Notes under the pieces: generated by a model
Told to the model about the DNA's origin: nothing
What the model saw: only the letters and a program-made list of their open reading frames with translations
The model's database searches: none
Part shown: in pieces, positions 40,697 through 51,022 of the stretch
Numbering within the stretch: the stretch's first letter is position 1
Layout: the number at the start of each line of letters is the position of its first letter
Source of the DNA: Deinococcus taeanensis
GTDB lineage: Bacteria; Deinococcota; Deinococci; Deinococcales; Deinococcaceae
Length of the DNA stretch: 64,000 nucleotides
NCBI RefSeq assembly: GCF_020229735.1
Contig: NZ_CP083455.1
Coordinates: 35,001 to 99,000, forward strand
Direction of reading: 5' to 3'
Position numbers and translations under genes: made by a program

Positions 40697-40812
40697 TTGT
40701 CGTTGGCTTGCGCCTTCGCTTCCTGCCTTTCAAGGGGCGCCGTTTCCGGCACGCAGAGAAAGATACAGGGTTAGGATGATTTCGTCAAGCGGAGCGTGGG
40801 AGGAAAGATTGA

Positions 40813-40844
40813 GGCGGGGTAAGCCAGGACGGCCACACCCCGCC
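40813..40844 (-). terminator. Probable terminator after lpdA
   Basis: GGCGGGGT (40813-40820) and ACCCCGCC (40837-40844) form an 8-bp stem just downstream of the lpdA stop on the minus strand. The following T-tract is weak. Confidence 0.5.
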
Positions 40845-40856
40845 TTAAAATTGGAA

Positions 40857-42263
40857 TTACATGTGCAGGGCGCGTTTATCGGCGGCCAGGGCGGCTTCCT
40901 TCACGACCTCGGAGAGGGTGGGGTGGGCGTGCACGGTGCGGGCGAGGTCCTCGCTGCTGCCGCCGAATTCCATGATCGCGACCACCTCGCCGATCAGTTC
41001 GCTTACGCCGCCGCCGATCATGTGCACGCCGAGCAGTTTGTCGGTCTGGGCGTCCGCGATGATCTTCACGAAGCCGCGCGTGTCGCCGTGACCCAGGGCG
41101 CGGCCGTTGGCGCTGAACGGGAACTGCCCGGTCTTCACCTGGAGGCCCTTCTCCTTGGCCTGCTTCTCGGTCACGCCGGCCCAGGCAATCTCGGGGCTGG
41201 TGTAGATCACCCAGGGGATCACGTCGTAGTTCACGTGACCGGCCTGTCCGGCGATCATTTCCGCCAGCGCGACACCTTCCTCTTCGGCCTTGTGGGCGAG
41301 CATCGCCCCGCCGATCACGTCCCCGATGGCGTAGATGCCGGGCAGGTTCGTGCGGTAGTGATGGTCGACCTTCACGAAGCCGCGCTCATCCAGGGCGAGC
41401 CCGACCGCGTCGGCACCCAGGCCCGCGGTGTGGGGCACACGGCCGATGGAGACGATGAGTTTGTCAAAGCGCACCGTGACTTCCTGTTCCTTCTCGGTGT
41501 AGGTGACGCTCACACCGGTGTCGTCCTGCTCAACTCTGCTGATCTGCACGCCGAAGTGGAAGTCCAGGCCCTGCTTCTGGAACTGCTTGAGACCTTCCTT
41601 GGCAATGGCGTCGTCCGCGGCCATCAGGAAGCCCGGCAGGGCCTCCAGGACGGTCACCTGGGCGCCCAGGCGCCGCCAGACGCTGCCGAGTTCCAGGCCG
41701 ATGACGCCCGCACCAATCACGCCGAGCTTGGTGGGCACCTCGGTGAAGGTCAGCGCGCCGCTGTTCTCCACAATATGCCCGCCGAAGGGAGCGAGGGGGA
41801 GCGCGCGGGGGCTGCTGCCAGTGGCGACGATCACGTGCTTGGCGTTCACTTCGGTGCCAGCGGCGTCGACAATCCAGCTGTCGCCGTCCTGCCGCACGAG
41901 GCGGCCCAGGCCGTGGAAGCTGGTGATCTTGTTCTTGCGGAACAGGAACGCCACGCCGCCCGTGAGTTTATCCACGACAGTGCTTTTGCGCGCGAGCATC
42001 TTCGTGAGGTCCACGCTGGCGCCCTGCACGTTGATGCCGTGCTCGGCGAAATCGTGCTGCATCATCTCGAACTTCTCGCTGGAGTCCAGCATGGCCTTGC
42101 TGGGAATGCAGCCCACGTTGAGGCAGGTGCCGCCCAGGGACGCTTTGCCGTTCCGCTCGAAGGCGTCCACGCAGGCGGTCCTGAACCCGAGCTGCGCCGC
42201 GCGAATGGCGGCCACATACCCCGCCGGGCCCCCACCGATCACCAGTACGTCGTAAGAATCCAT
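40857..42263 (-). CDS. lpdA: Dihydrolipoyl dehydrogenase (E3)
   Basis: The 468-residue flavoenzyme reoxidises dihydrolipoamide in 2-oxoacid dehydrogenase and glycine-cleavage complexes. The FAD-binding [17 protein letters not shown] begins at residue ~9, the redox-active disulphide is [13 protein letters not shown], the NAD motif is [13 protein letters not shown], and the C-terminal interface contains [13 protein letters not shown] with the catalytic His-Glu pair. I chose ATG 42263 over the upstream GTG at 42290 because [12 protein letters not shown] is the natural N-terminus; TACGCT lies 9 nt before it. No E1/E2 genes adjoin it, as is common for shared E3. Confidence 0.95.
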   Translation of the reverse strand: MDSYDVLVIGGGPAGYVAAIRAAQLGFRTACVDAFERNGKASLGGTCLNVGCIPSKAMLDSSEKFEMMQHDFAEHGINVQGASVDLTKMLARKSTVVDKLTGGVAFLFRKNKITSFHGLGRLVRQDGDSWIVDAAGTEVNAKHVIVATGSSPRALPLAPFGGHIVENSGALTFTEVPTKLGVIGAGVIGLELGSVWRRLGAQVTVLEALPGFLMAADDAIAKEGLKQFQKQGLDFHFGVQISRVEQDDTGVSVTYTEKEQEVTVRFDKLIVSIGRVPHTAGLGADAVGLALDERGFVKVDHHYRTNLPGIYAIGDVIGGAMLAHKAEEEGVALAEMIAGQAGHVNYDVIPWVIYTSPEIAWAGVTEKQAKEKGLQVKTGQFPFSANGRALGHGDTRGFVKIIADAQTDKLLGVHMIGGGVSELIGEVVAIMEFGGSSEDLARTVHAHPTLSEVVKEAALAADKRALHM

Positions 42264-42360
42264 AACGCTTTGAGCGTACCACCGCCCCACAAAGCCGGAC
42301 GTGACGCGTTCCCCCGTCAGGGACAGGGCGCAGCGGAACGCAATGCACGCAACCAGGCAC

Positions 42361-43032
42361 CTAGCGGCGGCGGTAGCGTTTGGCGGGCCGGCCCCCGGTG
42401 GGCGCGGCGGTGCTCACGCTGGCCTCGCCGGTGTCCACGAGGTGCTCCAGGTACCGCCAGGCGGTCACGCGGCTCAGGCCGAGCTGCGCGCCGAGCTCGG
42501 CGGCACTGACCTCTCCGTGGTCGCGCAGGGCCACGCGGACGCGGCGCAGCGTGTCGCCGTCCAGGCCGGCGGCGTCCGGGGTGGGCGGGGTGAACAGGGC
42601 GTCCAGGTGCCCCTGGTGCACGTGGCCCTGCGCCCAGAGGGCCGCGCGTTCCCGCGCACGGTCGAGGGCGAGCAGAAACCGTTCGGGCGTGACGGGCTTG
42701 ACGAGGTAGTCGGCCGCGCCGTGCAGCAGGGCGTCCTGAACGCTGGGTGCGTCGCTGGCAGCGGTGACGAGGATGGCGTCCACGCGCTCACCGCTCACGC
42801 GCGCTTCGCGCAGCAGGTCCAGGCCGCGCCCATCGGGCAGGTGCACGTCCAGCAGCAGCAGGTCCGGGCGCAGCGTGCGGATCATGGCGCGCGCCACGCG
42901 CAGTGACTCCGCCTGGCCCAGCACGGTGAACCCGCCGGCGCGGTCCAGCAGCCGCCAGTGCAGCGCGGCAATCTGCGGATCGTCCTCCACGATCAGGACC
43001 CGCAGGGGCGGGGAGAGCGGGGAAGACGTCAT
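42361..43032 (-). CDS. Response regulator, CitB/DcuR family
   Basis: This 223-residue regulator has an N-terminal receiver domain ([19 protein letters not shown], phospho-acceptor in [13 protein letters not shown] near residue 61, and [11 protein letters not shown]) and a C-terminal helix-turn-helix ([27 protein letters not shown]) as in DcuR/CitB proteins. It overlaps the sensor kinase gene by 4 bp. Since dctA is transcribed divergently from the pair, the likely target is dctA induction by C4-dicarboxylates; no operator was identified. Confidence 0.9.
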   Translation of the reverse strand: MTSSPLSPPLRVLIVEDDPQIAALHWRLLDRAGGFTVLGQAESLRVARAMIRTLRPDLLLLDVHLPDGRGLDLLREARVSGERVDAILVTAASDAPSVQDALLHGAADYLVKPVTPERFLLALDRARERAALWAQGHVHQGHLDALFTPPTPDAAGLDGDTLRRVRVALRDHGEVSAAELGAQLGLSRVTAWRYLEHLVDTGEASVSTAAPTGGRPAKRYRRR

Positions 43033-44654
43033 GGGTGCGCGGCCTCCAGGGGCAGGTCGAGGGTGAAGCGCGTCCAGCTGAGCCCGGCCGGGTCCGTGAC
43101 GCGGTCGTGCGTCAGGTGCGCCCCGAGCGCCTGCGCGCGGTCGGCCACCAGGGCGAGGCCCACCCCCCGCCCGGGGCCCTTGCTGCTCACGCCGCGAGTG
43201 GTGAGCGTGACTGCGAGGTCCGGTGGTACTCCCGCGCCGGTGTCCCGGACCTCAAGGACCAGTCCTTCCGGGTCCGCGGCAATCAGGACCCGCACCTGCC
43301 GCTCCCCCGGGGCGCTGATCACGGCCTCCAGGGCGTTCTCGATCAGGTTGCCGGCCGCAAGTTCCAGGAGGTCCAGCGCGCCGGGCGGCAGCTCTGACGC
43401 CAAGGCCGAGAGCGGATCGAGCGTGAGGGTCACCCCGAGTTCCGCGGCGCGGTCGAACTTGCCGAGCAGCAGCGCCGAGAGCCGCACGTGCCGCAGGTTG
43501 CGGACCGCCCCGGCGTGCTCGGTGTGCCGCTCGGCCTGCGCGTGAATCAGGCGCAGCGCCTCAGCCGTCTCGCCCAGGTGAAGGAGCCCCGCCAGGGTGT
43601 GCAGGCGGTTCGTGAACTCATGTGTCTGCGCGCGCAGCAGCTCCGCGTACCGCTGGGACTGCGTCAGTTCGTCCGCTAGGGCCCGCACGCGCGCCAGGTC
43701 ACGCAGGGTGACCACCAGCGCGCCCTCCCCGGCGTCCTGCGCGGCCAGCAGCACCGGACGGCCGCGGAGTTCCGCCGTGAGGGTGCCCTGCTCCGGGCGG
43801 GGCAGGGGCAGGTCCGCGGGCCACGGCAGGGGCAGCGCCTCGGCGGGCGTGCCCAGCAGCGCGCGCGCCTGCGGGTTCATGACGAACACCTGCCCCGCCC
43901 GGGCCACCAGCACGCCCTCTTCCAGGGTGTTCAGCACCGCGCGGTACTGCCGCAGGCCCCCGGCGATCTGTTCCGGTTCCAGGCCCAGCATCTCGTCACG
44001 CGCGCGCCGCGCCACCAGCAGTGCGAGCGTCAGGGCCAGCAGCAGCGACCCCAGGTACCAGGGCAGCGCGGCGCGCAGCACGTCCCGGAACACGTCCCGC
44101 AACCGCGGCAGCAGGAAGCCCACGCTGGCCAGCCCCAGCACCCGCCCCCGCCCGTCCAGGACCGGCACTTTCGACCGGACCGAGCGGCCCAGCGTGCCCT
44201 CCACCGTTTCCGTGACGCTCCGGCCACGCAGGAACGCCGTGAAGTCGCCCCCCTGCATCCGCTCCCCGATGCGGGCGGGGTTCGGATGCGTGAGACGCCG
44301 CGCCGACCGGTCCGTGATCACCACGTAATCCGCGCCCAGCTGCTCCCGGTACCGGTTGAGCAGCGGGCTGAGGTTCATGCGCTGCCCCGTGTCGCCCTCC
44401 AGCGCCGCCACCACCGGCGGCAGGCTGGCCACCAGCCGCGACTCCCGCAGGGACCGCTCCGCGAAGGACCGGTGGATACCGCCGTACACCCCCTGACTCA
44501 CCAGGCCCGCGACCGGCAGGCCCAGCAGCACGAACGCCCCCAGGGTGGTCAGGAACAGCCGGGACTGCACGCGCAGCAGGCGCGGGGTATGCGGCAGCGC
44601 CACCTCGCGCGCCAGGGCCGGCGCGCGAGGAGCGGAAGACAGCCGAAACGCCAC
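43029..44654 (-). CDS. Sensor histidine kinase, DcuS/CitA family
   Basis: The 541-residue membrane kinase has two membrane segments ([15 protein letters not shown] near residue 40 and [16 protein letters not shown] near 205) flanking a periplasmic Cache-like sensor, then a PAS domain, the phosphorylation box [18 protein letters not shown] typical of DcuS, and an ATPase domain ([32 protein letters not shown]). The start is GTG 44654 with TACACT (44664-44669) 9 nt upstream. It likely senses C4-dicarboxylates or citrate and signals to the coupled response regulator to control the adjacent dctA. Confidence 0.9.
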   Translation of the reverse strand: MAFRLSSAPRAPALAREVALPHTPRLLRVQSRLFLTTLGAFVLLGLPVAGLVSQGVYGGIHRSFAERSLRESRLVASLPPVVAALEGDTGQRMNLSPLLNRYREQLGADYVVITDRSARRLTHPNPARIGERMQGGDFTAFLRGRSVTETVEGTLGRSVRSKVPVLDGRGRVLGLASVGFLLPRLRDVFRDVLRAALPWYLGSLLLALTLALLVARRARDEMLGLEPEQIAGGLRQYRAVLNTLEEGVLVARAGQVFVMNPQARALLGTPAEALPLPWPADLPLPRPEQGTLTAELRGRPVLLAAQDAGEGALVVTLRDLARVRALADELTQSQRYAELLRAQTHEFTNRLHTLAGLLHLGETAEALRLIHAQAERHTEHAGAVRNLRHVRLSALLLGKFDRAAELGVTLTLDPLSALASELPPGALDLLELAAGNLIENALEAVISAPGERQVRVLIAADPEGLVLEVRDTGAGVPPDLAVTLTTRGVSSKGPGRGVGLALVADRAQALGAHLTHDRVTDPAGLSWTRFTLDLPLEAAHP

Positions 44655-44931
44655 GGTCCCCCCAGTGTACGGCGCGCCGATCCGGGCTTGTGTTCACGCC
44701 ATGCACGATACCCGCCGCGCTTTCAACGCTAGGCCGACTGCGCTGGCACGCACTGCATCACGCGGCCGCCCGGGCCGCCACCAGGCGGGGGAGGACGGGC
44801 GTCCCTGGAGGCTGGCATGCTGACCGGCACCACAACTTCCTGTCTGCCCTGCAACCGCGCAGGTCCCGACCCCAGTGCCCAGTGCATCATTTCCCCGCAC
44901 CCCCACCGTCAGCGCCCAGGAGGCGAAACCC

Positions 44932-46260
44932 ATGCCCAAAGTGTTCCGCAGTCTCTACGTGCAGGTTCTCACGGCCATCGTCATCGGCGTGGCGGTCGGC
45001 CATTTCTTCCCCGGCGTGGGTGAGCAGCTCAAGCCCCTCGGGGACGGGTTCATCAAACTGATCAAGGTCGTGATCGGCCCCATCATCTTCTGTACGGTCG
45101 TCAGCGGTGTGGCCAGCATGCGCGACACGAAGAAGATCGGCCGGGTGGGCGGCAAGGCCCTGCTGTACTTCGAAGTGGTCACCACCCTCGCCCTGCTGAT
45201 CGGGCTGGCGGTCGTGAATCTCGTGGGCCCCGGGCGCGGCATGAACGTCAACCCCGCCACGCTGGACACCAGCGGCATCACGAAGTACACCGAGGCGGCC
45301 GGCGAACAGACCGTCGCCGACTTCGTGCTGCACGTCATTCCCACCACCTTCGTCAGCGCATTCACGGAAGGGGACCTGCTGCAGGTTCTGCTGATCGCCC
45401 TGCTGAGCGGCTTCGCCCTGATCCGCATGGGTGACCTGGGTCAGCGCCTCCTCAAAGGCGTCGACGCGCTCAGCGTGCTGGTCTTCCAGATTCTGGGCTT
45501 CATCATGAAACTCGCCCCCATCGGCGCGTTCGGCGCCATGGCCTTCACGATCGGCAAGTACGGCGTGGGCAGCCTCCAGCAGCTCGCGTACCTGATGGGG
45601 ACTTTCTACATCACGTGCTTCCTGTTCGTGTTCGTGGTCCTGAACGTCATTGCGCGCCTGGCCGGGTTCAGCCTCGTGAAGTTCCTGCGGTACATCAAAG
45701 AAGAGCTGCTGCTCGTGCTCGGCACCAGCTCCAGCGAGAGCGCCCTGCCGCGCCTGATGACCAAACTCGAGCATGCCGGCGCGAACAAGAGCGTCGTGGG
45801 CCTCGTCGTGCCCACCGGGTACTCCTTCAACCTGGACGGCACCAGCATCTACCTCACCATGGCTGCGGTGTTCATCGCGCAGGCCACCAACACCAACCTC
45901 AGCTTCGCGCAGGAGACCGCGCTGCTGGGCATCCTGCTCCTTACCAGCAAAGGCGCCGCCGGCGTCACAGGCAGCGGCTTCGTGGTTCTGGCCGGGACGC
46001 TCGCCGCACTGGGCAGCGTGCCCGTCGCAGGGCTCGCCCTGATCCTCGGCATCGACCGGTTCATGAGCGAAGGCCGCGCCATCACCAACATCATCGGCAA
46101 CGGCGTCGCCACCCTGGTCGTCGCCCGCAGCGAGAACGCCCTGGATACACTCCGCCTCACCCGCGTCCTGAACGGAGAGCAGCTGCCGCCCGTGAACGCC
46201 GACGTGGAGGCCGAGGAGCACGGTGAAGGCCGCCCACTGAGCAGCGCGCAGCCCGCGTAA
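44932..46260 (+). CDS. dctA: C4-dicarboxylate:cation symporter DctA (DAACS family)
   Basis: The product of 442 residues imports succinate, fumarate and malate with protons or sodium. It shows the DAACS pattern: N-terminal helices ([20 protein letters not shown]), [18 protein letters not shown], the serine-rich re-entrant loop [14 protein letters not shown], the [16 protein letters not shown] motif, the second re-entrant [16 protein letters not shown], and [19 protein letters not shown] 44932 is chosen for its AGGAGGCG ribosome site; longer in-frame starts lack family resemblance. It is divergent from the two-component genes and followed by a hairpin. Confidence 0.95.
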   Translation: MPKVFRSLYVQVLTAIVIGVAVGHFFPGVGEQLKPLGDGFIKLIKVVIGPIIFCTVVSGVASMRDTKKIGRVGGKALLYFEVVTTLALLIGLAVVNLVGPGRGMNVNPATLDTSGITKYTEAAGEQTVADFVLHVIPTTFVSAFTEGDLLQVLLIALLSGFALIRMGDLGQRLLKGVDALSVLVFQILGFIMKLAPIGAFGAMAFTIGKYGVGSLQQLAYLMGTFYITCFLFVFVVLNVIARLAGFSLVKFLRYIKEELLLVLGTSSSESALPRLMTKLEHAGANKSVVGLVVPTGYSFNLDGTSIYLTMAAVFIAQATNTNLSFAQETALLGILLLTSKGAAGVTGSGFVVLAGTLAALGSVPVAGLALILGIDRFMSEGRAITNIIGNGVATLVVARSENALDTLRLTRVLNGEQLPPVNADVEAEEHGEGRPLSSAQPA

Positions 46261-46268
46261 CCCCTGAA

Positions 46269-46308
46269 GGAAGGGGGTAGCAGGGAGCAGTCCTGTTACC
46301 CCCCTTCC
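46269..46308 (+). terminator. Probable terminator of dctA
   Basis: GGAAGGGGGTAGCAGG (46269-46284) pairs with CCTGTTACCCCCCTTCC (46292-46308), with one bulge and one G-U pair. No T-tract is present. Confidence 0.5.
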
Positions 46309-46614
46309 CAATTCCCGGGAGACCCGCTGGTCCGGCAGAACCAGCCCTGGGCCTCCCTGCTGAAAGCAAGGCCACCCTGAGCACCGGCCCCAGCCCCCAT
46401 GCCGCAGGACACTGTCAGGTCATTGCGCACAGCCGGGCGACCCGGCCAAGGCGGCTAGTCCGCTGTCCAGTGCTTTCTGTCGGATGGGCCACCACGTTAT
46501 GCACATGCTGCTGAGCCGGATGATTCGTCAGAGTGAGCTGGACAGTGGACTAGTAGAGCGTCAACTTTGGTCTGTCCGTTCTGCCTGGGATGGCAATCGT
46601 GACATATTCCGATT
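46309..46614. other. Intergenic stretch, no supported gene
   Basis: About 305 bases between the dctA hairpin and the small ORF at 46615. Only the candidate -10 box CATATT (46603-46608) was noted. Confidence 0.5.
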
Positions 46615-46896
46615 ATGGAATTTCTTGTTCAGACCGCTGATGGCGAGCTCTATGACCTCAAAGCCGGCGACCTGGGCAAGGCATTCAGGCCAAAGCGCCT
46701 GCCCTTCCATAAAGTTGAAGGTCAAGGAATGGTGCGTTTAAACGTGAGTGGATCTGTCGTCGAAATCAATGACGAAATGGGTGGATTACAGATCTATTTT
46801 GAGGATGAGGGAGACCATGCAACTGCCTCCAGAATTGTAGATTCGCTCGTCGAATCGTTGATCGAGTTTACTGGAATCCAGGCAAAAAATCATTGA
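46615..46896 (+). CDS. Small acidic protein, unknown function
   Basis: The ORF encodes 93 residues, acidic and soluble, with alternating strands and a C-terminal helix (pattern MEFLVQTADGELYDLKAGDL ... GGLQIYFEDEGDHATASRIVDSLVESLIEF). The normal amino-acid mix, moderate codon use and a -10 box CATATT 6 nt before the ATG suggest a genuine leaderless gene rather than a shadow. It stands alone between dctA and psuG with no recognisable partner. The look is that of small orphan or immunity-like proteins, but no domain is recognised. Confidence 0.55.
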   Translation: MEFLVQTADGELYDLKAGDLGKAFRPKRLPFHKVEGQGMVRLNVSGSVVEINDEMGGLQIYFEDEGDHATASRIVDSLVESLIEFTGIQAKNH

Positions 46897-47528
46897 CCTC
46901 AATGATGAGGGCATTCGAGGTAAACCTATACGCTTCAGATGAAGCGTACTGAAGTGCTGACAGACCAAACTTAACGGTCCATTGGCATCGTATTGGGTGT
47001 GATGGTGCCCGGCGAACCCGGCCCAGTCACCGACAGCACTTGAGGGGTCGTGCTGCCCCACAGCCGCGGCAGTCACGTGAGTGCACGTGGCGCCTGGAAG
47101 ATCAGTGACGACCGGTTGGTGCACAACACTGCGGGCCGCCGCCCGTGAACAGCAAATGCGAGCAGACCGGTCACGACGCCCTGAATCTGATCGGCTGGGC
47201 CGACCTGCCCCGTCATAACGCCATCCCGCGCAGGGTGTACTGGGCGAAGGCAGGGCCTTCACTGACACTCTCAGGCCTGCTCTGACCGGCGCGGTGCGGG
47301 GCCGCACCACCGTTCCGGACCTGAATGGCCGTGGCCGCTGTGTCCCGATGGGGCTGGTGGGCGTGGTCGCCAGCAGACCCGATGTTCTGGCGCTCAAAAA
47401 AGGCCGGCTGGTGAGTCTCGCCTTGACTGGCGCTGTGAGCTGCCGAAGCGGAACCCACGCCTGAGGTGGGCGTGACAGGAGACCCAGAACCACGTTGAGC
47501 GGTTCGGGGTCACGACTCGCTGCCGCTT
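46897..47528. other. Gene-poor stretch before psuG
   Basis: No frame here has a recognisable protein. The longest ORF (minus strand, 47493 to 46786) is rich in Arg, Ser and Pro, is composition-driven and overlaps the small gene. Possibly a decayed gene. Confidence 0.5.
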
Positions 47529-48467
47529 TCAGTTCAGCTGGGCGTAGGTGACGGCCACCTGGGCGGCCACCATGGCGTTGTGCCGCACGAGTGCGATGTT
47601 CGCCTCCAGGCTGCGTCCGCCGGTGATCTCCACGATGCGGCCGAGCAGGTACGGGGTGGTGTCCTTGCCGGTCAGGCCGAGAGCGTCCATGTCGCGCAGG
47701 GCCTGCTCGATGTGCGGGGTGATGTCACCGGCCGGGATTTCGGCGTCCGCGGGAATCGGATTGGCGAGCATCACGCCGCCGGACAGGCCCAGGTCCCATT
47801 TCGCCTTCAGGACGCGCGCGGCTTCGTCCGGGGTCTGCACGGTCAGCGGAGCACGGAAGCCACTCTGACGGGAGTAGAACGCCGGGAATTCCGTTTCGCC
47901 CAGCGTGATGGCCGGCACGCCATGCGTTTCGAGCACCTCCAGCGTCAGGCCGATGTCCAGGATGCTTTTCACGCCGGCACTCACGACGCACACGTCCGTG
48001 CGGGCGAGTTCCAGCAGGTCCGCGCTGACGTCCATGCTGCGGTCTGCGCCGCGGTGCACGCCGCCGGTGCCGCCGGTGGCGAACACGCGAATCCCGGCGA
48101 GCGCGGCGATGCGCATGGTGCTGGCCACGGTGGTCGCCCCGTGCCGGCCCAGCGCGACCGTGACGGGCAGATCGCGGGTGCTGATCTTTTCCACGCCCTT
48201 GTCCGTGGCAAGCAGGTGCAGTTCGTCCGGCGTGAGGCCCACCTTCAGGCGGCCGCCCAGCACGGCAATGGTGGCGGGGACCGCGCCGTGGGCGCGCACG
48301 ACGTCTTCCACGCCGCGCGCCATCTCCACGTTCTGCGGGAAGGGCATGCCGTGGCTGATGATGGTGCTTTCGAGTGCCACGACCGCCTGCCCGGCCTGGA
48401 GGGCCGCGGCCACTTCCGGGTGCAGGTCAAGGTGAGCGGCGACGGCGGGGGTGATGTGCTGTGTCAT
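47529..48467 (-). CDS. psuG: Pseudouridine-5'-phosphate glycosidase
   Basis: PsuG cleaves pseudouridine 5'-phosphate into uracil and ribose 5-phosphate. The 312 residues match the family, with VVALESTIISHGMPFPQNV, ISTRDLPV, GATTVASTMRIAALAGIRVFATGGTGGVHRG, CVVSAGVKSILDIG and NPIPADAEIP, the Mn-binding and catalytic segments. It begins 52 nt after the PfkB kinase gene, forming the psuK-psuG degradation pair. Confidence 0.95.
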   Translation of the reverse strand: MTQHITPAVAAHLDLHPEVAAALQAGQAVVALESTIISHGMPFPQNVEMARGVEDVVRAHGAVPATIAVLGGRLKVGLTPDELHLLATDKGVEKISTRDLPVTVALGRHGATTVASTMRIAALAGIRVFATGGTGGVHRGADRSMDVSADLLELARTDVCVVSAGVKSILDIGLTLEVLETHGVPAITLGETEFPAFYSRQSGFRAPLTVQTPDEAARVLKAKWDLGLSGGVMLANPIPADAEIPAGDITPHIEQALRDMDALGLTGKDTTPYLLGRIVEITGGRSLEANIALVRHNAMVAAQVAVTYAQLN

Positions 48468-48519
48468 GGGTGAACCTCTCTGTGGGTCGGGGAAGGGCGA
48501 ATGCGGCGGCGGGGGCCGT

Positions 48520-49641
48520 TCAGGGCTGGGGGGTCAGTCGGGCCTGAATGGCCGCCGGGGTGAGGGTGGGGGAGACGGCGTGGTCGCTTTCGACCGTGAG
48601 GGCCGCTGCCGCGTGTCCGTGCCGGGCGGCGTCGACGGGTGACAGGCCCGCCCCGAGGGCGGCGAGGAACGCCGCCAGCATCGCGTCACCGGCACCGGTG
48701 ACGTCCCGCACGCGGGCGTGCAGGGCGTCGAGGTCGTGCGTGCCCCCGGGCGTGGAGAGCAGGCTGCCACGCGTGCCGCGCCGCACCCACACCAGCTGGA
48801 CGCCCTGGGCGTGCAGCTCGGCTGCCGCGGCGCGCAGGGCGTGGGGCGTATCGGGCACGTCCCGGCCCAGTAAGGCTGAGAGTTCCGGCACGTTCGGTGT
48901 GACGGTGTGCGGGGCGAGTCCGGCGTTCAGCGCGGCCCGCAGGCGCGCCGCCTTCGGCACGCTGACCGGCTCGAACACCACGGGGGCGTTCGCCTCGGCC
49001 GCCAGGGTCAGGAGGTGCGAGAGGGTCGCCTCGGGCAGGTTGCCGTCGGCGACGACCCACGCGGCTCCCCGGAGTGCGCCGCGCCGTTCCTGCAGCGCGG
49101 CCGGGGTGAGGGCGTCTGTGGCACTCATGGCGGCCACTGCGACCAGCAGTTCGCCCCGGTCGTCCAGGACGGCGGTGTACGTGCCGGTCGCGACGTCCGG
49201 GGTGCGCAGGACCGCGCGGATGTCCACGCCGGCCGCTTCGGTTTCCCGCAGGAGCCAGTCGCCCAGCGTGTCGCGGCCCACGGCGCTGATCAGGGCGGTG
49301 GGCACGCCGAGCCGGGCGAGATTCTCCGCGACGTTGCGGGCCACGCCGCCCGGCGCCTGGGTGTTCAGGCCGGGGTTGCTGGTGCCGGGTACGGCGGGCG
49401 CCAGGGTGCGGGCCTTGACGTCCACGTTCGCGCCGCCCACCACCACGATCCGTCCGGGGCCCCGTTCGGGCGGCAGGACGTAGCCGCGGCCCAGCAGGGC
49501 GCCTTTCTTCACGAGGTTGCTGACGTGGACGTTCACGGCCGCGCGGGTGGAGCCGAGTCGCCGCGCCAGTTCCTCCGGGGTGGACAGGGGCGCCTCGCGG
49601 ATCAGGGCGAGGAGGGCGGCTTCGGTGTCGGTCAGGGCCAT
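48520..49641 (-). CDS. psuK: Pseudouridine kinase with N-terminal helix-turn-helix (PfkB family)
   Basis: The 373-residue protein begins with a winged-helix segment (TDTEAALLALIREAPLSTPE, LARRLGSTRAAVNVHVSNLV) and continues with a PfkB sugar kinase: IVVVGGANVDVKA, APGGVARNVAENLARLG, TPNVPELSALLG and the C-terminal DVTGAGDAMLAAF with the catalytic Asp. PfkB kinases with this HTH are common beside psuG and phosphorylate pseudouridine. The promoter (TTGATT, 18 bp, TACTCT) places transcription start 2-3 nt before the ATG. The HTH may let the kinase regulate its own operon. Confidence 0.9.
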   Translation of the reverse strand: MALTDTEAALLALIREAPLSTPEELARRLGSTRAAVNVHVSNLVKKGALLGRGYVLPPERGPGRIVVVGGANVDVKARTLAPAVPGTSNPGLNTQAPGGVARNVAENLARLGVPTALISAVGRDTLGDWLLRETEAAGVDIRAVLRTPDVATGTYTAVLDDRGELLVAVAAMSATDALTPAALQERRGALRGAAWVVADGNLPEATLSHLLTLAAEANAPVVFEPVSVPKAARLRAALNAGLAPHTVTPNVPELSALLGRDVPDTPHALRAAAAELHAQGVQLVWVRRGTRGSLLSTPGGTHDLDALHARVRDVTGAGDAMLAAFLAALGAGLSPVDAARHGHAAAALTVESDHAVSPTLTPAAIQARLTPQP

Positions 49642-49650
49642 GTCTTAACT

Positions 49651-49680
49651 AGAGTAAACCCACTTGCTGTAATTAATCAA
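49651..49680 (-). promoter_or_regulatory. Promoter of the psuK-psuG operon (leaderless)
   Basis: On the minus strand, TTGATT (49675-49680), an 18-bp spacer and TACTCT (49651-49656), with ATG at 49641 about 9 nt downstream of the -10 box. Confidence 0.65.
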
Positions 49681-49763
49681 GCGGGGAAGAGCGAGGCGAT
49701 CACCCGGAGCAGCCCCAGCATCGGGTCCGGGCTGCCCGTGCCTGATCCGTTGACGCCCGGACC

Positions 49764-50615
49764 TCACCCGGGCCTGGGACCAAACGTCAGGGGCGCATGT
49801 CCAGGCACGGCTTTTGCGGCGAACTCGTGCAGACCCAGCCGGTCCGGTGCCTCAAGGTGGTACCGGAAGTTCCACAGGTAGTGCTGCACCACCCGCTCCG
49901 GCAGGCCCAGCTTCTGCGCGTGCCGCGCCGCGACCGCTGCCAGGTGCCCGAGCCCGTCACGGCGCGCTTCCCGCATGGCCTGCACCAATGCCGCCGGCGG
50001 CGGCGCGGCCTTGCGGTAGGCCCACACGGCAAACGTGAAGGGATGGCCAGTCAGGCGGAACCACTCCTCGGCAAGGTCCGTGACCGTGATGCCGCGCGCC
50101 GTGTGCGGCAGGCTGGTCATGGTCGTCTGCGGCGTCAGGGGACCAACCACGCCGTACCACTCGCGCAGCGCGCTGTCCCCGATGCGCAGCACTCCGTCGA
50201 ACCCGCCGTCCTCGTGCGGGCGGGAAAGCAGCACCTGCGCTTCCCCCTCGGCCCGCTCCAGGGTGGGGGTCAGGCCCCGCTCGCGCAGCAGCACCTCCAG
50301 CAGCGCCACGCTCATCGCGGACTGGCTGGTCAGGGCCACGCGCCTCACCTGCTCCAGCGGACGCGTGTGAAACAGATTCACGGAGTACACGGGCCCCAGC
50401 ACCGCCACACTGAAATCCGGCAGGGCTTCGAGCACGTCCGCGTGGCGGATGAACTCCACCGCGCTGATGTTCGCGATGTCCACCTGCCCGGACAGCAGCG
50501 CGGCGTTCATCTCGGTCGGCACACCCGTGATGGCCGTCACGCCGGGCGGCAGCACCAGGGAATCCAGAATCGGGGCGACATTCGTGAAGTGAATCCAACC
50601 GGCGCGGTACGTCAT
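49764..50615 (-). CDS. mqnA: Chorismate dehydratase MqnA (futalosine pathway)
   Basis: MqnA converts chorismate to 3-enolpyruvyl-benzoate, the entry step of futalosine-route menaquinone synthesis. The 283-residue protein has the family N-terminus (GWIHFTNVAPI), TEMNAALLSGQVDIANISAVEFIRHADV, LTSQSAMSVALLEVLL and RIGDSALRE, a periplasmic-binding-protein-like fold. It is the last gene of an operon with mqnE and an NTF2-like gene. Deinococcus uses menaquinone as its quinone, in keeping with this pathway. Confidence 0.92.
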   Translation of the reverse strand: MTYRAGWIHFTNVAPILDSLVLPPGVTAITGVPTEMNAALLSGQVDIANISAVEFIRHADVLEALPDFSVAVLGPVYSVNLFHTRPLEQVRRVALTSQSAMSVALLEVLLRERGLTPTLERAEGEAQVLLSRPHEDGGFDGVLRIGDSALREWYGVVGPLTPQTTMTSLPHTARGITVTDLAEEWFRLTGHPFTFAVWAYRKAAPPPAALVQAMREARRDGLGHLAAVAARHAQKLGLPERVVQHYLWNFRYHLEAPDRLGLHEFAAKAVPGHAPLTFGPRPG

Positions 50616-50680
50616 GCGGGCACAGCCTTTCGGAAGAAGGAGCTCAGGATTGAGGACTCACCCCTGCGGGTGGGGCGCGC

Positions 50681-51016
50681 TCACCCGACGACCTGCGCGC
50701 TGACCGCCTGCCACTGTCCGTCCCGGCAGGCGTACACGCGCAGTACGGACTGCACGCGCCGGGCACCGTCGTAGAGGCTCACGCGGGTGACGCCCGTGTG
50801 GCCATGCACGCGCGCGGCGTGCCGCTCGAACAGCAGGGTGGGGCTGGGGTCGCGGGGGAAGTGCGTCAGCAGCTGCGGGCGGGTCACGGCGGTGCCGTCG
50901 GGGAAGAACCCCAGCCAGTCGGGGGCCAGGACGCCGCCGAGCAGGTCGGGGTCGCCGCGGTGGTACGCGGCGTTCCATCGGTCGTCGACATGCAGCAGGG
51001 CGTCCAGGTCCGTCAC
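50681..51016 (-). CDS. NTF2-like/DUF4440 (SnoaL-type) protein
   Basis: This 111-residue protein fits the DUF4440 pattern: LLHVDDRWNAAYHRGDPDLL, LAPDWLGFFPDGTAVTRPQLL, and C-terminal strands RRVQSVLRVYACRDGQWQAVSAQV. The fold is a small cone-shaped alpha+beta barrel that binds or modifies diverse ligands. It starts at GTG 51016, 7 nt after the mqnE stop, and precedes mqnA, so it is co-transcribed with menaquinone genes. No catalytic residue can be assigned. Confidence 0.8.
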   Translation of the reverse strand: MTDLDALLHVDDRWNAAYHRGDPDLLGGVLAPDWLGFFPDGTAVTRPQLLTHFPRDPSPTLLFERHAARVHGHTGVTRVSLYDGARRVQSVLRVYACRDGQWQAVSAQVVG

Positions 51017-51022
51017 GGGGCT

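Noticed and set aside
44887..46311. 474-codon minus-strand ORF over dctA
   Set aside because: Composition-driven shadow; the plus-strand gene has ribosome site and full DAACS motifs.
46786..47493. 235-codon minus-strand ORF
   Set aside because: Arg/Ser/Pro-rich, no motif, and overlaps the better-supported small gene at 46615; kept only as part of an unassigned stretch.
49755..49773. Hairpin GCCCGG/CCGGGC at the mqnA stop
   Set aside because: Only 6 bp, overlaps the coding end and has no T-tract; not convincing as a terminator.
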